DNA of 64,000 bases, taken from the NCBI GenBank assembly GCA_973895155.1, contig OZ316891.1, forward strand, positions 14,508,001-14,572,000, in the 5' to 3' direction. This DNA is from Marsupella aquatica. Its lineage: Eukaryota > Marchantiophyta. Position numbers and translations under genes: made by a program. The notes beneath the pieces are model-generated. The model did not search any database. It was not told the origin of the DNA and saw nothing but the letters and a program-made list of their open reading frames with translations. Positions 1-11,867 of the stretch are shown here, in pieces (positions within the stretch are counted from its first letter, which is position 1; each line of letters opens with the position of its first letter).

Positions 1-832
1 TTGCACAATGGGGGTTAGCAAGTCCCTTTCAAAAGTTTTTTTTCTCCTACAGGGCCCTATTAAGTATGTCTTGACCACAAGGATGATCAGTATAGCATCG
101 GAGACCTACTTCGCCCCACTCAGTGTTATAGTAGCCATCCCCAAACTCACCATAAGTTTGAGCTGCCCTTATAATTATTTAATGTTAGACAATACAAAGT
201 CAAGTGACAAACTTGACCTTAGAGCACTCCCACCAGTGCACACCAAACACCCCCACCATCAGGGAGGTTTAGAAGGCCGGTGAGGATCTGGGATCTTGAA
301 CAAGACTTAGGGTTTCCTATCCATCCAGTCTTTCCCACACCAAAATTGGACAGATGCGGTGGGAATGCTTCACCATCAACTCCACTCACCAAAGCAGCTA
401 CACGGACATTTGATTGAACATGAGAGGGCCAATTGCGGTTGTGGATTGAGTCCCAGTCAAGGCTGGGTGAGAGATGTTGCCCCCTCCCATTTATTTCCCT
501 TCCCATTTCTCTCTACCATTTTTGGAAAAAGAAATTATTTCCGAGATTTCAGTTCTTGTATCCATAGATTGTAGCTTCATTGTCCCCAAATATAGTGGGA
601 CCAGCCCACGGGCAACAGACTGAAATGTTGATCCTTTAGGGCCCTCACAGTAGCTGGGAGATAGTATCTTCATTTTTTGAACTACCATTTGCCCCCTGAC
701 AATGATCCTTTAGAGCAGACCCTAAACCCTAAACTGTTATACATTGAGCACAAAAGATACAAAAAAAACACCAATAGTCAAACACAAGGGCAACATTGAA
801 GACAATGGCCATTTTTGAACATAACATTCAAA

Positions 833-1005
833 ACTCCTTGCAAGTACAAAAAATGGAAAACAGAGAGTTAAAACTCTAGGGGCACTGTTCGAAATATAAG
901 ACCCCATGGCCCACTATTCGAATACACTCCTTGCAAGTACAAACAATGGAAAACAGAGAGTCAAAACTCTTGGGACACTATTCAAATATAAGACCCCATG
1001 GCCCA
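833..1005. repeat. 93-bp tandem duplication
   Basis: Two adjacent copies begin at 833 and 926, each starting with ACTCCTTGCAAGTACAAA, continuing through a GGAAAACAGAGAG block and ending with ATAAGACCCCATGGCCCA. The copies differ at several positions, so this is not a very recent duplication. No coding potential is seen. Confidence 0.85.
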
Positions 1006-1437
1006 CACAACTACACCACCATGTCGCTGTGTTCAGGGGAAGACAGTAGCTCATATCGGTGCCAAGTAGTACAAGGAATCTCAAATATCCTTTTCAAGAA
1101 AAGTAATTTTGTTTGAAAAAGATAACCATTGGTGGACGGTTGTTAGCTTAATCTTGGCTCTTTAATCCATGCTGGAAAATATGCATCCCATAAAAACCTA
1201 AAAGGAGTGGCAATCTGTGAATCCCAAACAGAAAGGAGACAGAATGGTGTAAGAAACGTTATCAAAGAGATATGGGGGAAAGCCACAAGGATTGATGGGA
1301 AGGTCTACTAGAGGTCAGAAGTGAACACAAAGGAGCAAGGAATCTTATTAATAAAGCACCATGCAAAGCCAGGCAATGGTCTAGAGTGAAGTCTCTAGAC
1401 AGTAACCCCACATATGAACAAAATTGACCATGACTCT

Positions 1438-1685
1438 AAATAAGGTCAAAGTAGATCATGAGGGTGAACAAAAAACAAGGATGAAGGCAAAGATGACCAG
1501 GAAGTAGCATATAATTATTTTTCTGCAATATTTGTTTTGTCATCAACTCTATGTCCGTGACTTTAAATAAGGTCAAAACTGATAATGAGGGTGAACCAAA
1601 AAAGAAGGCAAAGATGACCAGGAAATAGCATATAATTCTTTTTCTGCGAGAGTTTTTTTGGTCATCATCTCTATTTCTGGGTAAT
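1438..1685. repeat. 127-bp tandem duplication
   Basis: Copies begin at 1438 and 1565 with AAATAAGGTCAAA, and share GATGACCAGGAA, TAGCATATAATT and a TTTTTCTGC block. The copies have diverged by substitutions and small indels. A 141-codon minus-strand frame (1573-1998) crosses part of it and is judged spurious. Confidence 0.85.
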
Positions 1686-2997
1686 CAGGATAGTGGGATG
1701 TAAAGGACTGGAAGGGGTGGAAAAGGCACGATGGGAACAGAAACAGAGGTAGGGTGTTATAGAGTAAAACAGGGCCAGGGAAAGAATGTTTTAGTGGGCC
1801 AAAGGAGAGGAAGGTGAGAACTGTGGAAGTGACTGGAAGAGAGGGCACGTAACAGAAGAGAAGAGAGGGCACGTAACAGAAGAGAAGAGAAAGGACTGGG
1901 GAGGAAAGGAGGTAATGCAGTCCTGGCAAATCCTGAAAATGGAAGGATATATCTGCGAAGGGATATAAATGTCTAGGTAGGGCCTGCCAGAACCCCAAAC
2001 TAGGTGGGTGCTTTATGGCTGTGAGAGGAAAATATGGGAGGAGTTGCTTGGTGTTAGGACAGTTTAACGGAAAGAGATGGAGATGTCCCTAACAAAATGA
2101 AGCGAAGAACTTTTGTAACGAAAGTGTGTTTAGATTCTCTGTCAACAGAAGGAATTGAGAAATACAGACACTGGTATTGAATGAAGTTATTGACAAGCTT
2201 TCGATTGCCTTAAAAAAATATACGAAATTCTCCAGAAGTATTTTCAGTTTCTTCCTTAGATTAATCATGGGGGCAATCAAATTTTACGACTGCTCTAAAG
2301 AAATCTATTGTGTCACTTGTGAATAGCACAAGATGTGCCAGACGAGCTCCTTCTAATTGCAGATCACGGCATTATCAGAAGTTTTTCAGCTGCCCCAATG
2401 CATTCCATGGGGAAAAAAGCTTATATCTAAGCAAACGCACGTACTTTGTATCGAAGCAAACCCGATCGATACTTATCCAACCATGGATGCCGCTTTATTG
2501 TTGCTCTAAATGCCACATTTCACCAGAAGTTGAATGCCCCCTCGAGAAGTGAGCTGAGGCCAATCGCCTGGTTGTCATACAGCAAAATGAGCACCTGCCA
2601 TGATAGATTATTCCAAGAATTACACTACTGTGTATACCTACAACCGTCCTGGGAGTAGAACTAGGCTCGCAGAATTCATCCATCACAGTGGAAGGTTCTT
2701 GAACTACTCCATCGAAGTGCTATAGCCACTACTAACCTTTGGTAAGAGCCATTCCAGTGGTATATGCTGGACTTCCACTGGAAATATTTATTGCTATATG
2801 TATTATCCATTCCAGTGGATATATGCAGTAGAATTCCACTGCCATTGCAAGCTTGCCCAGATTTTAAATTAGTGGCCTACATGCAAAACATTAATGACTG
2901 GCTGCAGCAATCATCATTCCAGGGTCAGACCAGCGGTGTCTCATCTGTAGCCACCTGCTACTTCACATAACTCCTCACCTGGCCTTGAAGGCATGAC

Positions 2998-5900
2998 TTA
3001 ATGGATGACTTCGGTATATTTTATGACACAATCATAAAGGCGGGCCCCAAGGAAGTCTGCAACCTCAGGATGTTTCACCTGCAGATAAACAAGGGTCACG
3101 ATCAGTCAACCAGATCACAACGGAAACAGACCTTACAGAAATACCATATTCCAGGACGGCTGTCTACTTCCCCTTGGATTGCCTGTGACCATCATAATGA
3201 ACAATTCATTCATATCGTAAAGATTTCTTTCCGAGAAGTACCATTCCAATCTTAACAGAATCACATTTGAACTGTGCATAGAGATTTGTCTCAATGCTCC
3301 TGCCCTGCGAGCAAATGATAAATCAAATCCGTTTTAGTATTCTTCCTCAATTACCACTTGGCACACAATTGACACATTAAACCGAGGGCCCGTCATAGAA
3401 AAACTCTCATTCCATGCATCAGATAGGAAGTTCAGCTTGACTTTGAAAAAAAGCAAGTAGCTCGATCAGTACTAGTCAAATTCGTATTAGATCTTACCAT
3501 GCCTTCAATAACAACCAGATCTACATCCTCAGTTGCATTTGCCAACTCCTGTGATATAGCTGAGAGATCAATGACCTGCAAGATATTCCAGGATTAGGAA
3601 TCGGTCACAAACCCTATCCAGTAGTACACCAAAATCAAATTGTGGCTAAACGAATCATCGATCTATTCAGAGTTCTTTCTTTACGGTCAGCTATGATTGA
3701 TGCAACCAATTCCTCTGCATTGCTGTTACGAAGGGGACAGTTCAACCACGACCTTACGAACAAACTGAACACCTGCGTGTTTTGTAGAATCAGAATTGCT
3801 CGTTGTCACGAGAAATGATACAAACTTGCATTCTATGGACAACATGACTACCAGAAAACTATCTTTTAATTGATTGGATGCCATCGAAGAGTACTGGAGA
3901 CTTACAGGCAAGTCACTTCCAGAGTTGATCACAAGTAGGTTTTGTGCATCGACACCCAAAAATGTCTCTTGATTGTTCTCTACTTTCTTCACCTGTAAGT
4001 CAGCTGATCTGACGATTAGAAAAAACCTACGACAAAATCTATAAATCAAAGTAAGAACTGATAAGCATTTAACACTGATACGTCAATGTGTCATTTTGAA
4101 ATGGTTACCGGGAGGTCATTCTGGTCAGAATAATGAATTATACTTTCCGATCACTCCGGGATGAATCGACGAAAAATGATCTCTTTCCATGAAATAAATT
4201 AAGATGACCAAGAGCCGGACTTATCATGGGAACAATCTCTCAGTTATTTTGGCATCAAGAAAATTGGTTGTGAAAGAAAAATCAAATCCCACCTTAGAGA
4301 TTATTTGCGTCAATTCTTCATACGTGATGTCGTTGATTGCTGCCAAATCGTTAGCAGCTAAGATAACCTACATCAAAATAATTAGAGAAGTACTTAGTTG
4401 GCAAACCAAGCGTCTTCCAAGATCAACAGCGAAGTTCAAAGACTATGTGCATGGAGCCTCACACTCCACATGAGTCTAAGGGAAATCTCTTAAACCAAAG
4501 TGTCAGGTCAACTAGATATTTATGGTAGACTCAAGTCAGAGGGAAACAAATATTTCATTATATATGATGCTAAGATTTCTAGGGTTTTGTTCAGGCTTGA
4601 AAATAAAGTACAACAGAAACTCAAATTTGGTGGATCATGATAAGGAACTATCAAACGAATAAACTGTGGGCGTCCAGAAATTGGTAAACTATTAACCTCA
4701 ACACAAAATCAACCCAGTTTGACAGATAATTCTAAGTTTGAGGTATCCATACTGTCTGACCGCCGGCATTCTAGCTGAAATTTTCAAGTTTAAAAACGAC
4801 ACTCTATTTCGGAACCTCCCTCGGTGGGTGGTCAAAATACTGCGGATCAACTTGGAGCATACAATGGTTGGCCTTATGCTGTGAATCCCAGAGAGACAAT
4901 CAGCCAGACCTTTGTACCTCGTCGAAGCAACTCCCTTGCAAATGGTAGGATGCCGAGAACTACATCAGCTCCGGCATTGTCCACAAAAATTACTGCCTGA
5001 AGAGGGCAAGCTCACATTAGTGAAATTTCTAATTTTTTGCGTATACTTGCAGAAATCCATCGTATTCCTCTACTGTAAACATCCAAGGTCTCTAGTTGTA
5101 GATGAGACCAATATGTCCAGAAAGACACTTGATGGCTTTGACATCTGTGTAGTATATACGACCTTAAAGCGGGGTTTCTTTTAGCTTCCATGCAAGATTT
5201 CTTTTTGAATTTATTTGGACAGTAAAAAAAATGCTGACAGACCTGCACACACCAGGGGGTCAAACGAACCGAAGCATTCGACTCAGTCTCCCAAGGCAGC
5301 ACTGTGGATGCAAATTTGTCCAACGCACCTTTTTCCATGGCTTGCGCATCCATTTGTCCTTGAACTTTTCCAAGTCATCTATAATCCACGGCCGGGGCAG
5401 CAACTGGTCAACACTTCCTTGAAACGAACAGCCGCTGGTCTCATATTTTTCTGCGAGCTTGTGGGGCAAAGTGGAGGTGCACACAGATTAGACATTGTGA
5501 AGCACATGTAAACTGTCAAAGGAATTTCTATCTTCCCCTGCTGTGAAGTAAGTTTGCAGAAGGCTGAGCAGGACACATGTTCATGCACTGAATCCCATCC
5601 AAAGCTAGGGATGACAGCCCTCGGAAGTTACGTTCTATTTTTTTCTCAATGCCACTCGTTTTGACAAAGAAGGCTCTATTGTAGAAAAGAGAAGGACTTA
5701 CTTCAGCCGACCCGAGATCAAAAATGTTTCCCGCAAATACTCCTTTGATTAGATGCTCAATCCGCTGTTCTTGGTCTTCAATTTGGTCGGCCGTGGCAAC
5801 CACTTCTTCCAATAGAGCCAAGGACGTAGCATTCTCCGCATCCTTCACCAATCAGAGACAAACTTTCAATTTCCATCCAATAGTCTGTTGGGAAAGAACG

Positions 5901-7525
5901 GGAAAACGGCTGTCCTGGCCCAAAAACTGAACATGACAATGACGACATGTAAAAAATTATCACCAATACAAGGTGAGGAACCTTAGCCCTGACAAGCCGG
6001 ACAGAGACAAGGGGGTATATCATCCATACCTTAACTTTTCTGTAAATATCGGAGAAACCAGCTTCCCGCAAACAAATTTCACGAAGTCTGCACAAGAGCT
6101 GCAATGATGTTCGATAGAGTATAAGCTGCTATAGGACTGCAAATGAGGTATACTCATCTAAATTTAGAGCTATTTCTCGGCAGACCCATCGTCTGACTTA
6201 GTTCTGTCCGTCAAGGGCATGGGGTCTACAGCAGCAAGGCTACGTCAGTCGACTTGAAATAACTACGGCCTCGGTTTTGCCGAAGCTTACACTGGTCTTA
6301 CTGCAATCCTTGTATACTTTTGGACTTGCCGCTATATTAATCCTGTCTTTTGTTTGACGTTACTGGGGACCGACAGACTTACTTAAAACTTATCCTACTC
6401 TTTGCAAGTACATGTACCTCTCTAACGGGAGGGAACCTTACGAGGAGGGCTGCATTGCACGGAGATAGCAAGTAGAGTCTTGAAGTAGATGGTCGAAACA
6501 GATCGAGGTGGACTAAAAGAAGATGAGCAGGTGCATACATACAATTGCATCAGGTGGCCCTCCATGGCTCAGCGGATTTGATTGCCAGTCATCCAGAATC
6601 GCCGCGAACCTAAATGTCCAAACATCAAACAATTAACAACAATCATATGGAGATCACAGTTTACTGTACTGTAGAATGTGGTCCCTAAACGTACTTTTGG
6701 CGTTCCACAAAACAGTTCTAGAGTTCCAACGGTCTTAAATCACCACAGCCTCTTTGAAAAACACACCTCTGTGCAAAGTTTACAGCTTTCGCAGCAGCAT
6801 CCGACACAGAATCGTCAGCTTCTGCCCTCTTCCTGAACAAGGGAACGACACTCAGTCAGAACAACCAACAAGTGGCTTTCTAAGCTCACTAGCTCCACTC
6901 TCTTGTTCCATAGTCGTTGATAATCCACCGTAACTTCTGTACAGGAAGCGAAAATTGCGCCATTGTGTTTCATTGTTGCTGCTTCTGCAGCTATGCATGA
7001 ATGGTTTCCCGCTCTGCCACTGTCTAGTTGGATAAATCTTCCGTGGAGTTGAGATGCTCATTCCCATTCGCAATAAAAACTACAGAAGCAAGAAATTCTG
7101 AAACTTGTAGAAATACGTGAGGCATTCATTCAAGTCCTGAGAGGAGGACCAATGAAGGCCCCGGCTACACGCTCTCCCATTTCTCTTTGAATTCTCTTTA
7201 AACGTTGCCCGGACGTTCCCACGAAATCGGTCTAGATTTCCTACGTATGACCTCCCCTACTCTGGAACAGAAAATTGGAGAAATTCAACACGGAGAGGAG
7301 ACAGGAACCGAATCCAGTTTCTCGTAGAACCAAACGCATCACATGTGACACACACCTGAAAGATGGAATGGACTTGCGGAAGAGCTGAATCCAGAGAAGT
7401 TCCGTCGGAGTTGGCTTCTGCGGGGGATCGGATGGGAATCGAAACGGAATGGTGCATGGCCGGTACTGGTAGGGGCCCCAGCCCTTGATTTGAGGGAAGG
7501 GCACGAGTGGAGAGGAATTCTCCAT
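2998..7525 (-). CDS. DUF89 damage-control phosphatase (At2g17340-like)
   Basis: Metal-dependent phosphatase of the DUF89 family. Family members dephosphorylate damaged or surplus phosphorylated metabolites, with pantothenate-pathway intermediates proposed for this plant subgroup. Twelve exons (minus): 7525-7356, 6832-6767, 6609-6543, 6098-6030, 5842-5702, 5457-5329, 4996-4910, 4367-4293, 3992-3906, 3575-3498, 3304-3242, 3078-2998. They total 1113 nt, or 370 aa; the Arabidopsis protein is about 367 aa. All junctions are GT-AG and keep phase. Visible landmarks are the N-terminal SSPLVPFPQ and IPFRFPSD, GNIFDLGSAE, LPRPWIIDD, FVDNAGAD (Asp220, Asn221), AANDLAAIND (Asp256), VINSGSDLP, VVIEGMGR and FLGARLYDCV. 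Asp220, Asn221 and Asp256 fall at the expected metal-site positions. No transit peptide is evident, so a cytosolic location is inferred. The start is the first ATG and matches the family. It is a stand-alone protein, not the C-terminal half of a pantothenate kinase fusion. Confidence 0.93.
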
Positions 7526-7800
7526 TGCGCACTTCTACTCAACTCTCCTTCGAAAGAAAGCCACAAACTTCACCCACCTCCTTTCCTTGCACTTTCCAAT
7601 TTGCAAATCCAACAGAAATTCGGTCGAGCTCCTCTCAGCACTGCACTAAGCCGAGCTCATGACATGATCAAGAATGAATCGTCAGGCAGAATGAGGACCG
7701 ATCCGTCCAGAGCCGAATCAATGATAATAATATACAACGAAACAAGTAGACCGATCGGTTCTCTAAGGGCCGCAGAAAAGGCTATCGACCCTCTTGGGCG

Positions 7801-8330
7801 AAGTATCGTTTTCCTGTTGCGCTTTTGTACAGCTTAGCTTTGCTAAAACAGGGTAATGCAATTTTAGAGCATCTCCTTAATAGGGTCAAATTGAGCCCGT
7901 AAACTACTCTAAAAAGAGCATGTAGGGGCTGGTTGGTTTTGGAGGGATGGCTTCCAGCTGTGATTCCTATCTCTAAGAAGAGCATGTAGGGGCTGGTTGG
8001 TTTTGGAGGAATGGCTTCAAGCTGTGATTCCTATCTCTAAAAAGAGCATATAGGGGCTGATTTTGGAGGGATGACCATCCTGAGCCCCCTTCGACTAAGT
8101 ATTGTTTTCCTGCCATTTGTTTGTACAGCTTAGCTTTGCTACAACAAATTATGCAATTTTAGATCACCTCCAGGGTAGGGTCAAATTGAGATTGTAAACT
8201 CTAAAACGAGCATAAGGGGCTCATTGATTTTGGAGGAATGGCTTTGAGCTGTGACACCAATCTCTAAAAAGAGCATATAGGGGATGGTTTTAGAGGGATG
8301 GCTTCACAGTGGTGACCCCTATCCCTATCC
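7801..8330. repeat. 296-bp duplication containing 64-bp monomers
   Basis: A block with GTTTTCCTG, TTTGTACAGCTTAGCTTTGCT, ATGCAATTTTAGA and GGGTCAAATTGAG begins near 7801 and recurs near 8097, an offset of about 296 bp. Inside the first copy a 64-bp monomer (AGAGCATGTAGGGGCTGG followed by GGAGGGATGGCTTC) repeats at 7915, 7979 and 8043; related diverged monomers occur at about 8209 and 8270. This is a nested higher-order tandem structure without coding potential. Confidence 0.85.
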
Positions 8331-9099
8331 CTACCCCCTGTCCTTAAAGGATGAGTGACCATATGTAAGGAGGAAGTGTTCAAGAGCTCCCCATTTTTCC
8401 ACATTAAGCTCATTTTTCTGCTCTACGGTGCCAATTTTGGGGCAATGCTTTCCAGACAACAATATTGGACCTGCCCTAAATGGTGTTTGGACGGAGTTTG
8501 GGACTGAAAGTTATGCCCTCCTAACTACTTAGGTCTGGTGGTCTAGGAGTCCCTATGACCATTACTCAAGCACAGGCTGGTCAGCCTTGCGCCGTGCTAC
8601 TAGTCTGCGCATGATGGTTTGTAGGTTTAGGTGCAGCCTATGCTATCCGGCTCAATTGAGCCGGTGATCGATGTCTCAGAGCGACACTAGTTCAAGCACG
8701 ACCAAGAACAGAATTGTGTGGTCCAAGCTTGGCAACCCCTGGGTTCCATGCATCCCCAACTTCAAGGGCAGATGGGCATGGTAGACCCCAACTAGTTTGA
8801 AGTCAACCCCATAGCCTAGAGACGAGCCCCATTGTAACCCTGTAAGGCATGTCCTCAATGGACTTTATGATCTCATGTTATGGCCTTTTCATCCCAACAA
8901 CAGAGCAAACAACCAACCAAAGTTTCCTACATATGAATGGGATCCATAGAATTAAATAACAACTGGGAGTGCAAGTTTAACACTGGCAATGCCAAGAGCC
9001 AAGCTCCATGGTTGCGGGACGAGCGGGCATGGTAGAGCCGTGATGAGATGGCATTGTAGATAGATTGACAGATGAACCTATCCGGGAACCTATCAGGAG

Positions 9100-9245
9100 G
9101 GAACCCAGCTTCAATGCCCGTCCACCCCTCAACACAGCAACATAGAAAACAACCACCTGGTTGGGATTTTGTGGAGCAGAAAAGTGGGAAGGTGGGTTTG
9201 ACACCCCCCCTTCCCAATTGTAGGAGCCAGGTTCCATGGCTGACC
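9100..9245. repeat. Dispersed copy of the 11.87-12.0 kb repeat
   Basis: The segment with CACCCCTCAACACAGCAACA, AGAAAACAACCACCT, TGGAGCAGAAA and GGAGCCAGGTTCCATGGCTGA resembles 11868-11995, where the same order of blocks occurs (AGAAAACAACAACCT, GAACAAAAACTGGGAGTGGG, GGAGCCGGGTTCCATGGCTGA). The two copies flank the Harbinger-type element on either side. Confidence 0.6.
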
Positions 9246-9548
9246 TGTGTAGAGTTCCCCCTAATAGGTTGATCTGTCTATACTTTGTTGTCACAATCTT
9301 CTATGCCCATAAACCCCTCCTGTAGTTTGTGCTTTGTCTTTCCATAGAGGGATACGAGACTTAACCCCCTGCCAACCTGGCGCCCAAGTGCTATGAGATT
9401 TCAGCACCAATGAAAATAGTTGGTCTGGAGTATTCTCCAATTTCAGGCACAATTGTGAAGTCAAAACAAAAGCAAAAGTACACTCATGGGCTACACTTAA
9501 CATCCATGGCTACTGTGGAGCCTTGGCCGGAACCCCCTCAAGGATTCA

Positions 9549-11817
9549 TGTTGTCCGGAAAGTAGCCGATAAGACGTAAAACAGGCCTTACCATTGGATG
9601 ACATCAGCGCATGCGTCAGCCACATAAGACGTCAATTGCTAATCCCGCATTAGGGTGCAAAAGACGTTTTGGGCTGAATTAAACCTGTTTTGCAAAGAGC
9701 GAGCTCCAGGCAAGTTCGGGGAGGTCTTACCAAGGGCAGAACCAAGGGCAAGTCGATGGTTATGGGAGGATTTGAAAGTCAATGCATTTGGGAAGCGTTG
9801 CGCAGGGCGCTGCGGAGGTCGATGAGAAGGGCCGCGGTCGATTTTGTAGGGGCTTGGGTGGGCTGATTCAGGAAGGCAAAGCTTAGCGAAGGCTGGGGAG
9901 GGGCTTTGGAGCATGGCGGGGTAGGCGATGGGGGGAGCGCAAGGCTTGCCAAGTGCAAACGGTGATGTCTGTGATTTTTGCACACTATCGCCCATAATTT
10001 TTGCACGCTGTCGTCCATAATTTTTGCAGATTGTAGCCATTGTAGAAATTGAAGATATTTTACCAAAATTACCAATTGGCGAAGGGTGTCTCAATAAGAA
10101 ATTGAAAGCTCATTCTCAAGTTCAGATTTGAATTTTCGTGGGCCATACGTACAGGAATTTCATGCCTGATTAAGACCAGTCATGGCTGAATTTGAGGACA
10201 GCGATAGTAGTGACGATGAAGGAGTCGGCTTACAATTTGCTATCCTCAAGCTGTTGGAACAAAACAATCAAGCTTGCCAGGCTGTAACACTTGCACATGA
10301 TCTTCTTTTTTTAGTAATGAGAGAGAGTTTGCATCTGCCAAATTTTCTGTGAATACACTCAGGCCAAAGATAGACAGATTGGGTCATCTAATGGAAGCTC
10401 ATTCCTCCATTTTCAGAACCGTCACAGGATTTACCATGTCAGAGTTTGATAGACTTTGTAATAGAGTGTGCCCTGTTATGACTCTGGTTGCAAGGCACAC
10501 TGGAGAGAGAAAACTAAAGCAAGGTCATCCATCAAAGCTTTACCCAAAGGAACTACTCCTCTCATTTATGTTTTATGTGAAGCATAACACAGGGTGTAGG
10601 TATGAAGCTTCACATTGGAATTATTCAAGATCAAGCTTAAATGATGATGCTCCATTCATTGCAAGTGCTATCAATGTAGCACTTGCAAATGAAATTAAGT
10701 GGGCTGATGCTCAGTGTAGAGAAGCATTGTCCAGACATCGGTCAGACTGGCCAGGTTGCATAGGCCACATAGATGGCACTCTCTGCAGAATCAAGAGGCC
10801 TCGAATTCGAAATCATACTAAGTACTACAATGGCAGAAAAGTCATGTATTGTTTTAACAATGTCATGATCATAGACCATGATGGGCTTTTTATTTATGTA
10901 CATGCAGGGTTTCCTAGGTCGTTGCACGATGCCAATTGTGCTCGAAAATCTTATATCACTCCCAATTGGGGTCAGTATTTTAAAAATACTCCTCCCTACA
11001 CAAGACCTGAAGAATATCTGCTAGGAGACCCTGGTTATTTGGGTCTGGAAATGTAGATCATGCGAAGGTTTGATTATAGCTAGAGAGATGGAGATCTGGA
11101 TCCAGTTCAAAGGGCATTCAACAGGAGACATGCAGCTCAACGAGTTAAGGTGGAGTGGGGCATTGGAGGATTGAAGAATCGTTGGAGAAGATTTCTGGAC
11201 GTTTGCCCAAGCCGGAGGGATATTTTCTCACCAGTGTTTGAAGCATGTTGCCGACTGACTAACTTTGTGCACCGATCTCGCATGGATTTCTCCATAGTTG
11301 AAGTGGGCCCAGACCAACAACATGATGATAATGTAGGATTCACCAATCAATGGGGCCAGATGGAGGAGATAGCTAGCTTTCAACGTCGCTAGTGTTTGAG
11401 AATCAAGGGGCACCTTCTTCTTTCGATCCCCACCTCCAGGTTGACCGCCATTGTCTTTCTTTGCCATGCTGGGAGCTTGACTGTTCACGTAGCTTTCTCC
11501 AGCAGAGCTTTCGTCAAAACTGCAGCAAATTGATATTGGGGCAGGATACAGAGTGGCCCCAAGCTCAGGCGCCTCTTCAAAAATCATCGAGCACTCTCTG
11601 TTCTCTCCCGCTCACCGTTCCCGCTCGCTCTGGTGCAGCGCAGCCCTTGTCATTAAAACACTACACTCTTTACAAGTCTAGGCTTGAAAGGCTAAGATTA
11701 GGCCGTTTTGCTGCCTTCCATAACTCCTATTTTTAAGTTGTGAGAACACTTTACGGATAGTTCCTGAACACTCTTTTTAGGTTGTGTGCTGCACGTTCGG
11801 CCGAAACTTTCTGGACA
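9549..11817 (+). mobile_element. Decayed PIF/Harbinger-type DNA transposon
   Basis: A transposase-like gene (separate entry) is enclosed by an imperfect inverted repeat. The left end near 9552-9571 reads GTTGTCCGGAAAGT-AGCCGA. The reverse complement of the right end near 11794-11816 reads GTTGTCCAGAAAGTTTCGGCCGA. The family normally carries short terminal inverted repeats and a 3-bp TWA target duplication; I could not identify a convincing 3-bp duplication, so the exact ends are uncertain. Harbinger elements usually also encode a Myb/SANT-like partner. No clear one is visible, though minus-strand frames at 9639-10094 and 11228-11587 lie where such a gene could sit. Confidence 0.6.
10182..11392 (+). 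pseudogene. Harbinger-like DDE transposase, interrupted
   Basis: The encoded protein matches the plant harbinger nuclease family (DDE_Tnp_4), which cuts and joins transposon ends. The main frame 10349-11056 shows GHIDGTLC (first catalytic Asp) and GDPGYLG (second Asp). The same frame resumes at about 11084-11392 with VKVEWGIGGLKNRWRRF, which carries the catalytic Glu and the usual C-terminal signature. Two in-frame TAG stops at 11054 and 11081 separate the halves. An upstream ATG at 10182 opens an acidic 55-codon frame (MAEFEDSDSSDDEG) in another phase, a plausible N-terminus displaced by a frameshift. All three catalytic residues survive but the frame is broken at least twice, so this is an immobile relic unless introns remove the stops, and I see no good splice sites for that. 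Confidence 0.85.
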
Positions 11818-11867
11818 ACGTTATTACATCCCTTAGCCTCCTGGGGATCATGGGTTACCTTACAGAC

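Larger units (their letters stand above)
1..2990. other. Gene-poor stretch with short tandem duplications
   Basis: No gene could be supported here. Open frames are short (under 145 codons), overlap on both strands, and show no recognisable domain or consistent splice structure. The stretch holds two local duplications (listed separately), a small 24-bp duplication around 1840-1885 rich in GA, and around 2750-2850 several copies of a TTCCAGTGG/CCACTGGAA motif in both orientations. It lies downstream of the DUF89 gene, which ends at 2998 on the minus strand, so its right edge probably contains that gene's 3' UTR. Confidence 0.6.
7526..9540. other. Promoter side of DUF89 gene plus repeat-rich spacer
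   Basis: The first few hundred bases are the probable 5' UTR and promoter of the minus-strand DUF89 gene. Beyond that lie the duplicated block at 7801-8330 and a dispersed repeat copy near 9100-9245. No frame here has support as a gene. Confidence 0.55.

Noticed and set aside
9639-10094. 151-codon minus-strand frame inside the Harbinger element
   Set aside because: Considered as the Myb-like partner gene, but no Myb/SANT tryptophan pattern is visible; left unassigned.
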